From Pictodentalium vernedei (Eukaryota > Mollusca > Scaphopoda > Dentaliida > Dentaliidae): 64,000 nt of DNA. Where the stretch lies: contig CM062296.1 of assembly GCA_031216915.1 (NCBI GenBank), positions 59,881,084 through 59,945,083 on the forward strand, read 5' to 3'. Shown piece after piece: positions 45,823 to 57,030 of this stretch (within the stretch, counting starts at the first letter, position 1; each line of letters begins with the position of its first letter). The notes beneath the pieces are model-generated. The model did not search any database, was not told the origin of the DNA, and was given only the letters and a program-made list of their open reading frames with translations. The translations under genes and the position numbers were made by a program.

Positions 45823-46081
45823 AATTTGAATGGCACTTTGTGTGCATACAGTTGAAACTAGAAGTGCCGTCACTGTAGTGTGCGCTATTTTGAAGAAATA
45901 GCGCGCTGAGTAAGTGTACTTTTGTCCCTATCAAACTGTACCATTAGCGTAGCTTAATTCCTGTAGAAAAACGGTGTGTTCGGTACAATTCTATACTTGT
46001 AAACAGAGATTATTTCTAACCTCTACTGGGATACAAGTCTGTGTAATGGCATAAATAGATATTAAAATTTGACTGCGCATA

Positions 46082-46335
46082 CAGAATGAAGAGCGTGGAT
46101 TACTACTCAATCACAGCACCATATATTCTCCACTCGAAAAGTATTTATAATTGTTCATAACAGCAAAAGAAACACTTGCAAACAATCATCACATGGACCA
46201 CCGGGTGCACCAGGTGATCCATGTGATGGAAGTTTGCAAGTGCTTCTTGTGTTTTGTCTTCAGAAGTTGCAAATAATTACTAAGTGAAAAATCTATCACA
46301 CAGCGATTTAGTAGTAATCCACAATCTACATACTG
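46082..46335. mobile_element. TA-flanked palindromic MITE, CAGTATGTAGATTGTGG-like
   Basis: Ends CAGAATGAAGAGCGTGGATT and inverted CAGTATGTAGATTGTGGATT, both followed by ACTAC(T)nAATC. The centre is ACATGGACCACCGGGTGCAC and mirror. Confidence 0.7.
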
Positions 46336-46515
46336 TAGTCTCAATATTTTCTTTCTGATGAGCGGTTCAGTTCGTGCTTTTACTATACCGACCTCGCTAA
46401 TATGCATTATATTTGGCATTGCACCACGCAAACGCTCTTGCATATTTCAGACTGCATCATTCTTGTGCAGTAAAGAATGCATTAACTAATGAGCATTTTC
46501 TGCATTAATTGTGAC

Positions 46516-47226
46516 CAAGCTGGAAAATAAGCAGACTGTCATCTAAAAAATGAGGTCCCCAGAGGGTGAATTTAGTGATGCTACCCTGCACAGCAGGGTA
46601 GCATCACTAAATTTACCCTCTGTGAACCTCAATCTGTAGCTTGTGAGGGCCACATACATTAACTGTGAAGGCCACATTAACCCACCCCTCAGTTCTTTAA
46701 TACAGTCTACACCTCATATTATTTTTATGAACAACATAGCATACAGGGAACAGAAATTAACATATTCCCAATTATCAATTCTTGTCTTATTTCATAATCC
46801 TTTCATAAACACTGAACATTATCCTTTTCATCAAACACAACACACAGACAAGTTAAGCTACAGCGTCATTGACACTTTCATTTATTTGAATCACTGGTGT
46901 CACCTTCACATTATGTTTCACACTCCATAGTTTTATTCTTCAGATTTCATATTTCAACGACTTTTTTTTAATTACTTCATGGTGGATAATGGTCGTTTTT
47001 TAAAATTACATACTTTTATCACCACGATATAGCCTTAGTTGTTGGTGTGGCATTAAGCATCAATAAATAAATAAATAAATAAAAAACCTAAATCTGAATC
47101 AGGGTTTCAAAACTAAACAGAAAGAGGTACCCAGAGGATAAATTGGCCCACTGTATGGGATAGCATCATCAAAATCAGCCTTTGGGGACCTCATTCTGCA
47201 AATGTCTGACTGCTTATTTTCAGGCC
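46516..47226. mobile_element. Double-hairpin MITE with exact 10-bp TSD (copy M5), expanded by insertions
   Basis: TAATTGTGAC occurs exactly on both sides (46506-46515 and 47227-47236). Ends CAAGCTGGAAAATAAGCAG and GCTTATTTTCAGGCC. Its left half ends at about 46637 and its right half resumes at about 47088; foreign DNA lies between. Confidence 0.88.
46638..47085 (-). mobile_element. Helitron-like left end (reverse) joined to a SINE-like tail
   Basis: 46638-46885 in reverse matches 53531-53780 (GAAAGTGTCAATGACGCTGT start; CATATTATTTTTATGA region). It is followed by TGTGGCATTAAGCATCAATAA and a run of AAAT repeats like a SINE or LINE tail in plus orientation. Confidence 0.65.
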
Positions 47227-47327
47227 TAATTGTGACAGGACTTCTAGTTTCAACTGTAGACATATATACGTGTTACATCGAGTAAAAGTTTAATGAATCT
47301 AAGTTATCTAACATTAAGTCATTGTAC

Positions 47328-48088
47328 CTGTTCTTGGAGCCTCTTGTGTCAGCAGATAAAGTCCATCAACATCATCCCATCTTCGATGTATCCTACCAGT
47401 AGATTTCGCTCTTTGCATTGGTCTTCCCATTATCAATGTTTGTGCATCATCTGGTTTCGAACTTATTTTTGGTCGAGGTGATAGTGTCATTGTTTCATCG
47501 ATTGGTGATTCAAGTTCTTCGACACTGTATTTAGATCCAAGCGTAAGAGGAAAGTATGTCAGTGCCAGAGTGTCTCTGATTGACAGCTGCTTGCTTAAAA
47601 GTTCCATTTCATGCCTGGATATAACTCGCGAATTTGCAAGTTTTTCTGCAGCTAACCTTGCTCCAAGTGAGCCAGTAGACCTGTCTGGTGGATACAATAT
47701 TCGCCTTGTTGAGCCACCACTGTCTTTGAGAGATATTCCTGACAAATGAAGGGGATCAGTATACCATGATCTTGCTTCTCGTGGGATGGGTCTACCAGAG
47801 ACAGGTTCATCAAGAGATGTGTAGGAGTTTTTCAACACAGTCTCATACTCCTCGTCAGAACTGAGTACTGAAGTTCTACTTGGGATTGCTTTTGCTGCTG
47901 GGAATGACACGGATTTTGACAGTGACTCCTCCAGATCGCTGCTTATTCGGTCAAGGCTTTTCGCATGTTCACCCAAGGAATACCGTTTTTTAACACTTTC
48001 TAGTGGATCATACAAAGCTGATTGACTAAGACCCGAAGTGGTTGATGTGATCTCAGACTTCCGATTGTAAACCTTTTCAGGCTGGTCA
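47328..48088 (-). CDS. Large internal exon of an unidentified host gene (exon A)
   Basis: The 761-base exon lies between an acceptor TTTTCTACTTTTCAG and a donor AAGAACAG|GTACAAT on the minus strand. It opens with the last base of a split codon and ends with a single G, completed by CA in exon B. It is open throughout, encoding 253 residues. They start DQPEKVYNRKSEITSTTSG, continue with RYSLGEHAKSLDRISSDLEE, include SRHEMELLSKQLSIRDTLAL, and finish RRWDDVDGLYLLTQEAPRT. The sequence is rich in Ser, Asp, Glu and Arg and looks disordered, with possible phosphorylation runs. There is no signal peptide or membrane segment. A scaffold, cytoskeletal or ciliary role is possible, but I did not recognise the family. 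Upstream exons must lie beyond 48088 and were not found. Confidence 0.88.
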
Positions 48089-48393
48089 CTGAAAAGTAGA
48101 AAATTAATAAGTTACTTTTTATTTAGTCTACACAACATCAGGCTAGGTTTTTTTAAAAATCCAGAGTGGAAGAAACTCACTTTCCTGGGAGCTACTTTGG
48201 CGAGCAAATTGCTCTCCCTAAACTATTTTTCATTGTTTTGCTTCACAAACATCTTCTAAAAGCCAAGTACATTTTGTGTTTTCTCCATGGAATGTATTGA
48301 CCAGCCAATCAATGCCAATAAGCTTTATCCCAGTATGGGATGATTGAGCAAGTAGAGCTGCATGATATTCTAAACTGAATACCGGTATCGGTA
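48089..48393. other. Intronic non-coding stretch
   Basis: Upstream intron of exon A on the minus strand; no recognised element. Confidence 0.5.
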
Positions 48394-49589
48394 AAAAACA
48401 AGAGGCCCCGGGGGGCCTGAGGGCGCTCACCTGACATGGTAGCATAAATATCAACCCAGAGAATTGATTTCAACAAGTTGCATCTGCTCCTCCTAAGAAA
48501 AGCTTATACCAACTAGAGGTACTGTGAGCAAGCTCAAAAAGTGATACCCCCTGCACCTGTCAGAACGGAATTATATTGCTTCAAGCACATCTTCATATGG
48601 AGTTCTTCCATTGTGTAAAGTTTCATGAAAATTCTTCAAACGGTTTAGGAGGAGTTGCGCTTATAAGGATGGACAGACGGACAGACAGACGGACGGTCAG
48701 GGTGATTCCTATATACCCCCAAACTTTGTTTGCGGGGGGTATAAATATCCAAAGATTCTGACCAGTGGATCTAAAAAAAAAAAAGATTTTTAAAGAATAT
48801 TCCTCATATTGAATCCCACAGGGAGCCAACATATGAACCCAGGGACTTGGCTTTAACAAACTTGAATATCACCCCCCTAAGGATGCTGCACACCAAATAT
48901 CAAAACATTCCGACTGCTGGACATGAAGAAGATTTTTAAAGAAAATTCCTCATTTTGAACTGAGTTACAATTCGAGCTCTCACAGTGAGTCCAAATATGG
49001 ACCTAGGGGCATGGCTTGAACAAACTTGAATCTCACCCTCCTAAGGATGCTGCATACCAAATATCAAAACAATCCAACTGCTGGATCTGAAGAAGAAGAT
49101 TTTTAAAGAAAATTCCTCATTTTGAACTAAGTTATCAATGGGGCTCCCACAGTGAGCCCAAATATGGACCTAGGGACATAACTTGAACAAAATTGAATCT
49201 CACCCCCTAAAGATGCTGCATACCAAATATCAAAACATTCCGACTGCTAGATCTGAAGAAAAAGATTTTTAAAGAAAATTCCTCATTTTGAACTGAGTTA
49301 TAATAATTTGGGCTACCACAGTGAGCTCAAATATGAACCCAGGGACTTGGCTTGAACAAACTTGAATCTCCCCCCCCCCCCCCCCCTAACCATGGCACAT
49401 ACCCAATATCAAAAGATTCTGCCTGCTGAATCTTGAGAAGAAGATTTTCATATAAATTTGCCTGAAATGCACTAAGTTCAAATTTGGGATCCTATACTGA
49501 GTCCAAATATAAACCCAGGGAGCCGATTTGAACAAACTTGAATCAGATCCACCCCACAAAGTTGCATACCAAATATCAAAAGATTCTGC

Positions 49590-50369
49590 AGGCCTGGCAT
49601 TCTGAAAAATGCAGGAGGGCAAAAAATCGCTCTCCTCAATCAGCTTTGGAGAGCAATTGGATTTACACAGCATTTTAAGTATCCAGTTGAACAAACTCAT
49701 TGAAACTGAAACCAACAGACTATTACATCAGTGATTTTATTAACTTTACTAAGGTAAAGCGAAATCTCTTTGACATCTAGATGTCTCACTCAACAACCGA
49801 ACACACACTTGACAAGACCTGTGTGTATGCCCAATTTGGGAGGGGGGAGGGGGGGGGGGGTGTTGAAGGTGGTAGTGGTAGACTATGACTTTCTTGGACA
49901 ACAGGTCTGCTTGAATCTACAGTCATATCCTGGTGCACATGCTTCAATTAAGTGACAGGATAAAAGAAATGGTAATATATATCATAGTGTCAATATTTCT
50001 TGAATAATTACCCTTCAAACTGTGATGTCAGTTGTTGAAACTGACAGAAAAAAAAATATTGCTGTGACCCATTTTGCTTCAAATGATTGCAACTGTGTTT
50101 GGGTATGTACAAAGTACATACCCAAACACAGTTGCAGCCATTGCTTTTTACCACTAAACCAGTTTCAAAATGAAATTCGTGATGTTATATGACTTCGAAG
50201 TTAAATTACATTTTTGCTTTACAACAAAAATTTAATGTGAGCATAATACATGTAATCTCAATCATCCCAGACCAAAATATTTAGGAGGGCAATTTTTCGC
50301 TCTCCTTAATTCTTTCAGGAGGGCAGAAAGGAGAGCTAAAAAAATCGCTCTCCTGAAATTGCCAAGCCT
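49590..50369. mobile_element. hAT-like MITE, AGGCCTGGCATTCTGA family (copy 2)
   Basis: It is flanked by exact GATTCTGC (49582-49589 and 50370-50377), an 8-bp duplication of the tandem unit it interrupts. Ends AGGCCTGGCATTCTGAAAAA and inverted AGGCTTGGCAATTTCAGGAG. It contains a perfect palindrome GTTTGGGTATGTACAAAGTA with mirror at 50080-50145 and repeats of GCTCTCCTnAAT. Confidence 0.85.
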
Positions 50370-51588
50370 GATTCTGCCTGCTGGATCTGGTGAAGAAGAT
50401 TTTTTTTTAAGAAATTTGCCTGAAATGCACTAAGTTTGAATTCGGGCTTCTATAGTGAACCCAAATATGAATCCAGGGGGCCGATTTGAACAAACTTGAA
50501 TCGGATATTTTTAAAGAAATTTGCCTGAAATGCACTAGGTTCGAATTTGAGCCTCTATAGTGAGCCCAAATATGAATCTAGAGGCCGATTTGAACAAACT
50601 TGAATCAGATCCACCCCACAATGTTGCATACCAAATATCAAGATTCTGCCTACTGGATCTGGAGAAGAAGATTTTTTAAGAAATTCACCTGAAATGCACT
50701 AAGTTCGAAATCGGGCTCCTATACTGAGCCCAAATATGAACCCAGGGGGCCGATTTGAACAAACTTGAATCAGATCCACCCTACAATGTTGCATACTAAA
50801 TATCAAAAGATTCTGCTTGCTCGATCTGGAGAAGAAGATTTTTGAAGAAATTTGCCCGAAATGCACGAAGTTCGAATTCGAGCTTCTATAGTGAGCCCAA
50901 ATATGAATCTAGGGAGCCGATTTGAACAACTTGAATCAGATCCACCCCACAATGTTGCATACCCAATATCAAAAGATTCTGCCTGCTGGATCTGGAGAAG
51001 ATTTTTTAAGAAATTTGCCTGAAATGCACTAAGTTCGAAATAGGGCTCCTATACTGAGCCCAAATATAAACCCAGGGGGGTCGACTTGAACAAACTTGAA
51101 TCAGATCCATGCTACAATGTAGCATACCAAATATCAAAAGATTCTGCCTGCTGGATCTGGAGAAGATTTGTTAATGTTTTTCCCATTGCCTACAGTGTTA
51201 AAAAGTGCTGACTCAGCACTTTTTCAAAGTCCTGAAAAAAAAGTACCTTGTGATGAAACCGATAGGGATTTTTTTAAACCATTCTACTGGATAAAAGTAA
51301 GCTTTATACAAAATAAGAATTCTCTGTGCCGTGTAGTTTTGGAGATATGGCAGTTTTAAGGTTTTTCCTATTTTTAGCTCCCGAGGTTCCCACGGGGAAA
51401 TGAGAAAAAAAAAAATGTTTGCATCAATCAACTACTTATGACCCATTATCATCTCATATCAAATTGGTTCAAATCGACCTCACGGTTCTGAAAACAGAAA
51501 TTTTAGGCGTGGCCAAAATTTTTGCCCATCCCATAACGAAGGCAAATAATGCCCGACAAACTTCTCTTGAACAAACTTGATTCTAAAC

Positions 51589-52412
51589 TAGGGCTGTCGC
51601 GATTATTCGATTAGTCGACTAACCGTCGACTATTGAACTAGTCGATGTTTTTTATATTTAGTCGATCGTCGTTCATTTTCAAGGTGGTACACGTCTACTA
51701 CATGTCGGGGCTAAATTGAATTGTTTTGTGAGGTGAATGATCAATGAAGGTGAATAACTTTAAATATCTAACCATAGTTAACATTCATATCCGGAAGACT
51801 GTACGACTGTCACTGACTGTGTAAGAAAGAACACTCACAGTTACTCGAGAAGAATAGATTCTTCTGAATTTCTCCAGTCTTGTACACAATGCACCCACTG
51901 GAAAACCCAAAGCGCGGAAGTGACAAAATTATGACGAAAGTCAGAACGTCAGATCGCTTCTCAAAGTTCGGAACTTCAGACTAAGACCCAATTTTAACAA
52001 CTGACGAGAGAATGCATAGATCTCAATGTTCAAAATTTCGAGAAACTTATTGCAGAAAGGAAACATATGCAGGAACGTTCTTTGGTAAATTCATTTTAAT
52101 TCATCGGCTTCAATCTAGTTTAAACTTGGACCCGCAGTCAGTAATATTATTTTTGGGGTTGGTACGTCCTACAAAAATTATATTACGGACTGTGGGTCCA
52201 AGATTGGACTACATGTAGTTTAAGTCGGGACCGATTTGTTGTTCCCACAACCCCACTTCGTCTGAACACACTGGTGCCATTGTCATTTTCAGAGTTTTAC
52301 GAACAGAAGAATGATTTGATAAAAAATCATGGGAAGCGACTATTAATCGACTAACCGTCAATTACTGGTCACGATTAGTCGATTACAAAAAATGATAGTC
52401 GCGACAGCCCTA
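51589..52412. mobile_element. hAT-like MITE (TAGGGCTGTCGCGATTA)
   Basis: TTCTAAAC flanks both sides exactly (51581-51588 and 52413-52420), the 8-bp duplication expected of hAT. Ends TAGGGCTGTCGCGATTATTC and inverted TAGGGCTGTCGCGACTATC, with GATTAGTCGACTAACCGTC subterminal repeats at both ends. No transposase frame. Confidence 0.92.
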
Positions 52413-52841
52413 TTCTAAACCTCAAAAGGACTCTGTATACTACATATCAAGTCTCTGCTACTGGTGGTTCATTAGAAGAAGATTTTCAAAAAATTTGTCC
52501 ATTTTTTCCCCACCCCTCTGTTCAATATGAGTCGAAACCTAATTCGCATAAAAATCAAAATGCCCCTATATAACGACTACTTACATGAAATTTAATTAAA
52601 ATGTGGCCAGTGGTTTAGGAGAAAGAGGCTCAAACACCACCTTCATGCAGGACGACGGATGGACGGTGGACGAAGAGTGATAATAAAAGCTCACCCTTTC
52701 TTTCAGTCAGGTGAGCTAAAAATACCACAGTGTACTGGTATATCGAAAGACTGTTCAAATATCTGAACAAATGTTCAACAATCAGGACTTGAGCCATCAC
52801 AGTGCAATGAATTCGCATGGCTTGGTGATGAAGTTCAAATA

Positions 52842-53098
52842 CAGTACGTGGAGAGTGGATTGTAACAAAATCACCCACAGAGTGGAGTTATCACCCAAGC
52901 TGTAACTTTCAAATTTTGTACATATCGACAAAAAACACAAGCAATGTTTCAGCCAATGGACCTCCATGTTAAACCCGGAGGTCCAATGGCTGAAACTTTG
53001 CTGGTGCTGGTTGTGCTTTGCAACATATTTGCAATTATTGCACGGGTGGAATCTCCACTCTGCAGGTGATTTAGTGATAATACACTCTCCACGTACTG
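52842..53098. mobile_element. TA-flanked palindromic MITE, CAGTACGTGGAGAGTGG family
   Basis: CAGTACGTGGAGAGTGGATT and its inverse lie between TA dinucleotides. Subterminal ATCACCCAAGCTG follows. The centre is CACAAGCAATGTTTCAGCCA with ATGGACCTCC and mirror, the same core as the CAGTTAAAAC family although the ends are unrelated. Confidence 0.9.
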
Positions 53099-53100
53099 TA

Positions 53101-53350
53101 AACCTTTACCCAACGCAGACGATATCAAAATTTATTATTTTAAATATTATTTTATCAAATTTTTCCAAATATTTCAAAAAAACAATATCATGTGACCCTC
53201 TCATTTGAACGAGCTCAATGAGCTTGTTCCAAAGAGGGGTCAAATGATATGGGTTTGTTAAATTTTTTGGCAAAAATATTTTTTTCAACTGATGAATTTT
53301 TATATTACGCGTGCCGGCAGAAGCGGCCAGTTCGTTGGGTAAAAGGATAT
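53101..53350. mobile_element. Worn piggyBac-like MITE, subfamily 1
   Basis: AACCTTTACCCAACGCAGAC to TTCGTTGGGTAAAAGGAT; TTAA is lost at both ends. The hairpin around GAACGAGCTCAATGAGCTTG remains. Confidence 0.8.
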
Positions 53351-53530
53351 TATTCATTTGGAACTATGTACAGTTAAAACTTAAGACGTCGTGAAAATGA
53401 CAAATTTAAAGTAATTTGTATATTTTTAATACTTACCAGACTTAGCTGGTGCAACCTCAATATTATTAGGGGCTAAACACAAATTTTGAACCCCCCCCCC
53501 CCCCAATCCCCAAATTTTGCATACAATACC

Positions 53531-56281
53531 AATGAAAGTGTCAATGACACTGTAGCTTAACTTGTGTGTTGTGTTTGATGAAAAGGATAATGTTCAATGT
53601 TTATGAAAGGATTATGAAATAAGACAAGAATTGTGATAATTGGGAATATGTTCATTTCTGTTCCCTGTATGCTATGTTTATGATAAAAATAATATGAGGT
53701 GTACACTGTACTAAAGATCTGAGGGGTGGGTTAATATGACCTCACAGTTAATGTATGTGGCCCTCACAGTTAACATATATCAACAAAATTACAATGAAAT
53801 TATTCCAAAATGAGTCATCCTATCAAGTTACATTAAAATCCCTTCATAAATATGGCCTGTAGACTATGCTAAAGGTTTTCGGGCTTCGGGCCCCTGTAGC
53901 CGTCAGTTTTTGAATTGCGTCCAAAGGAGACGTTCTCATCTAGACATTATATGAAGTCAACCTACCAAGTTACAATGAAATCCCTCCATAAATACGACCT
54001 GTAGACTGTGCTAAAGGTTTTCAGGCTTCAGGCACCTGTAGACATCACAGTTGACCAACCATGACCAAAAGGGGATGTCATCATCTAGGCATTATATGGA
54101 GTCAACCTAACAAGTTACAATGAAATCCTTCCATAAATACGACCTACAGACATGCTAAAGGTTTTTGGGCTCGGGCAGCCATCAAGGCTGAATGATCGTG
54201 ACCAAAAGGGGACGTTCTCATCTGGACACTATTTGGAGTCATCCTACCAAGCTACAATAAAATCCCTTCAGAAATATGACCTGTAGACAGTGCTAAAGGT
54301 TTTTGGGCTTCGGGCACCTTTAGCCGTCAAAGTTGTCCAAACATGTCCAAAAGGGGACGTTCTCATCTAGGCATTATATGAAGTCAACCTACCAAGTTAC
54401 AATGAAATCCCTTCTCAAATATGACTTGTAGACTGTGCTTAAGGTTTTTCGGGCTTCGGGTTCGGGCAGCCATCATGGTTGAATAATCACAACCAAAGGG
54501 GACAATCTCATCTGGGCATCATCTAGAATGATCCGATGAAGTTACAATGAAATCCCTTCATAAATATGGCCTGTAGACTGTGCTCAAGGTTTTTGGGCTT
54601 CGGGCACTTCTAGCCAACACAGCTGACCAACTACGACCAAAAGGGGATGTCATCATCTAGGCATTACATGGAGTCAACCTAATAGGTTACAATGAAATCC
54701 TTCCATAAATATGACCTTTTACCTATGCTAAAGGTTTTTGGGCTCGGGCACCCATCAAGGCTGAATGATCGCGATCAAAAGGGGACGTTCTCATCTAGAC
54801 ATTATTTGGAGTCATTCTACCAAGTTACAATGAAATCCCCTCATAAATATGACCTGTAGACTGTGCTAAAGGTTTTCGGGCTTCGGGCACCTTTAGCCAT
54901 CACAGTTGCCCAATCATGTCCAAAAGGGGACGTTCTCATCTAGACATTATATGAAGTTAACCTACCAAGTTACAATGAAATCCCTTTATAAATATTACCT
55001 GTAGACTGTGCTAAAGGTTTTCGGGCTTCGGGCTCCAGCAGCCATCATGGGTGAATGATCGCACGTTCTCATCTAGACATTATATGAAGTTAACCTACCA
55101 AGTTACAATGAAATCCCTTCATAAATATGACCTGTAGACTGTGCTAAAGGTTTTTGGGCTTCGGGCTCGGGCAGCCATCATGGGTGAATGATCGCAACCA
55201 TTGGGGACAATCTCATCTGAGCATCATCTGGAGTGATCCTAAGAAGTTACAATGAAATCCCTTCATAAATATGACCTGTAGAGTGTGCTCAAGGTTTTCG
55301 GGCTTCGGGCACTTGTAGCCATCACAACTGACCAATCACAACCGAAAGGGGATGTCATCATCTAGGCATTATATGGAGTCAACCTAACAGGTTACAATGA
55401 AATCCTTCCATAAATATGACCTTTTGCCTATGCTAAAGGTTTTTGGGCTCGGGCACCCATCAAGGCTGCATGATCGCGATCAAAATGGGACGTTCTCATC
55501 TAGACATTATTTGGAGTCATCCTGCCAAGTTACAATGAAATCGTTTCATAAATATGACCTCTAGACTGTGCTAAAGGTTTTCGGGCTTTGGGCTCCTGTA
55601 GCTGTCACAGTTGCCCAATCATGTCCAAAGGGGGACTTTCTCATCTAGACATTGTATGAAGTCAACCCACCAAGTTACAATGAAATTCCTCAATAAATAT
55701 GACCTGTAGACTGTGCTAAAGGTTTTCGGGTTTTGGGCTTGGGCAGTCATCACGGTTGGCAGATCATGCCCAAATGAGGAAATTCGCATCTAGACATCAT
55801 AAGAAGTCATCCTACCAAGTTACAATGAAATCCCTCCACATTAAACATGACCTGCAGACTGTGCTAAAAGTTTTTGGGTTTCGGGCTTGGGCAGCCATCA
55901 CGGTTGATAGATCATGCCCAAAAGGGGACGTTATCATCTAGGCACTATACAGAGGCATCCTACCAAGTTACAATGAAATCCCTTCATAAATACGACCTGT
56001 AGACTGTGCTAATGGTTTTCGGGTTTTGGGCTCGGGCAGCCATACCGGTTGCCCGATCGCGACCAAAAGGGGACGTTCTCATCTAGACATGACCCCAAAC
56101 CTGCATATGAAATTTTGTGACGATCAGACAAGAACTGCGGGGTGTAGCCCGTGCTAAAGGAAAATGTGAACAGATGTCACAGACTCACAGACTAACAGAC
56201 TCACAGACTCACAGACTCACAGACTTCCGCACGCGTGGTGGCAATAGCTTATCTTGACTATGTCAAGTTAAGCTAAAAATG
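53531..56281 (+). mobile_element. Helitron-like element with ~115-bp tandem core
   Basis: The left end GAAAGTGTCAATGACACTGT followed by AGCTTAACTTG matches the left ends of the 169-bp-core elements. The right end is AATAGCTTATCTTGACTATG then TCAAGTTAAGCTAAAAATG. The core is about 17-19 units with AAGTTACAATGAAATCCCTT, CATAAATATGACCTGTAGAC, TGTGCTAAAGGTTTTCGGGC and TCATCTAGACATTATATGA. A run of CACAGACT repeats (56180-56225) precedes the end hairpin. Confidence 0.8.
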
Positions 56282-57030
56282 AGAGTCCTATCTGGCCCTC
56301 CACACTTTTAGTACTTGCGCAAGCGCAGTACCCAGGAAGAAACCAGAATTGACGCCAACATCTTTCTTTCTAGTTGTGCCTACCAATGTTATAACTCAGC
56401 GGGGAGGTATGAATGCCCACTCATGGGAGGGCCATCCCCATCTGGGCCATTGGAAAGTATTAAAAATTTACAAATTACTTTCAGTTTATCATATTTTTAT
56501 ACTAAAATCAATGGCCCAGACTTAGCTGAATTGTAAAAAGGTGGACGGCCTAGGACTTAAAAGAATTAGCAGACCAAAATACAGATAAGTAAGGCCAGTG
56601 CAATAATATTAAAGCTTGGAACAGTGACAAATTCCTTTTTCAATATATGAAAAAGATACTTAAGGCTACATTCCCAAACCTTTACTGCTGCTGCTGCTAT
56701 TCTCAATAAAGAGTAATAGAGCTAAAAAGTTTATAGTTAGTCAAAGCAAACATAATCACACTAACCCAGCATGATTTGTAATGCTTTAGTGTTAGTTATC
56801 TAGAATAGTATAGAAATCGTAGGGCTCCCTCACGTCTGACCGACTCCATAATGCCACTAAGGACGGAGGGGGACGTGATGAACATGGCACTATTGCAAGG
56901 AATATACCCATGGAAACAGCATTGACATATCCCTCAAAATCAAGACAGAGTGCCATGGCGTCAAATAATACACCATATAGACATAATATCCAATCCACCG
57001 AGTTGAAAAATAATCCACAATAGATTTGAT
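56282..57030. other. Non-coding stretch
   Basis: No exon or element recognised. A short CTG/TGC run occurs near 56683-56698. Confidence 0.45.

Larger units (their letters stand above)
45849..47256. mobile_element. Large TA-flanked element, CAGTTGAAACTAGAAGT family, with nested insertions
   Basis: The left end CAGTTGAAACTAGAAGTGCC and the right end, inverted CAGTTGAAACTAGAAGTCC, lie between TA dinucleotides. Nested inside are a TA-flanked palindrome (46082-46335) and a 10-bp-TSD MITE (46516-47226) that itself contains further insertions. Confidence 0.75.
48394..52723 (+). mobile_element. Large tandem-cored Helitron-like element with AAGAGGCC start
   Basis: The left end is ACAAGAGGCCCCGGGGGGCC followed by GCTCACCTGACAT; the right end is AGTCAGGTGAGCTAAAAAT, preceded by GACGGATGGACGG. 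CTCACCTGAC and its inverse mark the ends. A second end-like motif (GACGGACAGACAGACGG, then GGGGGGTATAA) lies inside at 48665-48745. The core is about 15 units of roughly 155-165 bp containing ATACCAAATATCAAAA, CTGCTGGATCTGGAGAAGAA and CCTGAAATGCACTAAGTTC. Two hAT-like elements are nested inside. Confidence 0.75.

Noticed and set aside
53531..56281. CRISPR-like array (regular ~115-bp period)
   Set aside because: The whole unit repeats with gradual divergence. There are no short constant repeats with unique spacers, and the DNA is eukaryotic.
56315..56536. 73-codon plus-strand frame as a possible exon
   Set aside because: No convincing splice sites or conserved character were seen; it may be chance.
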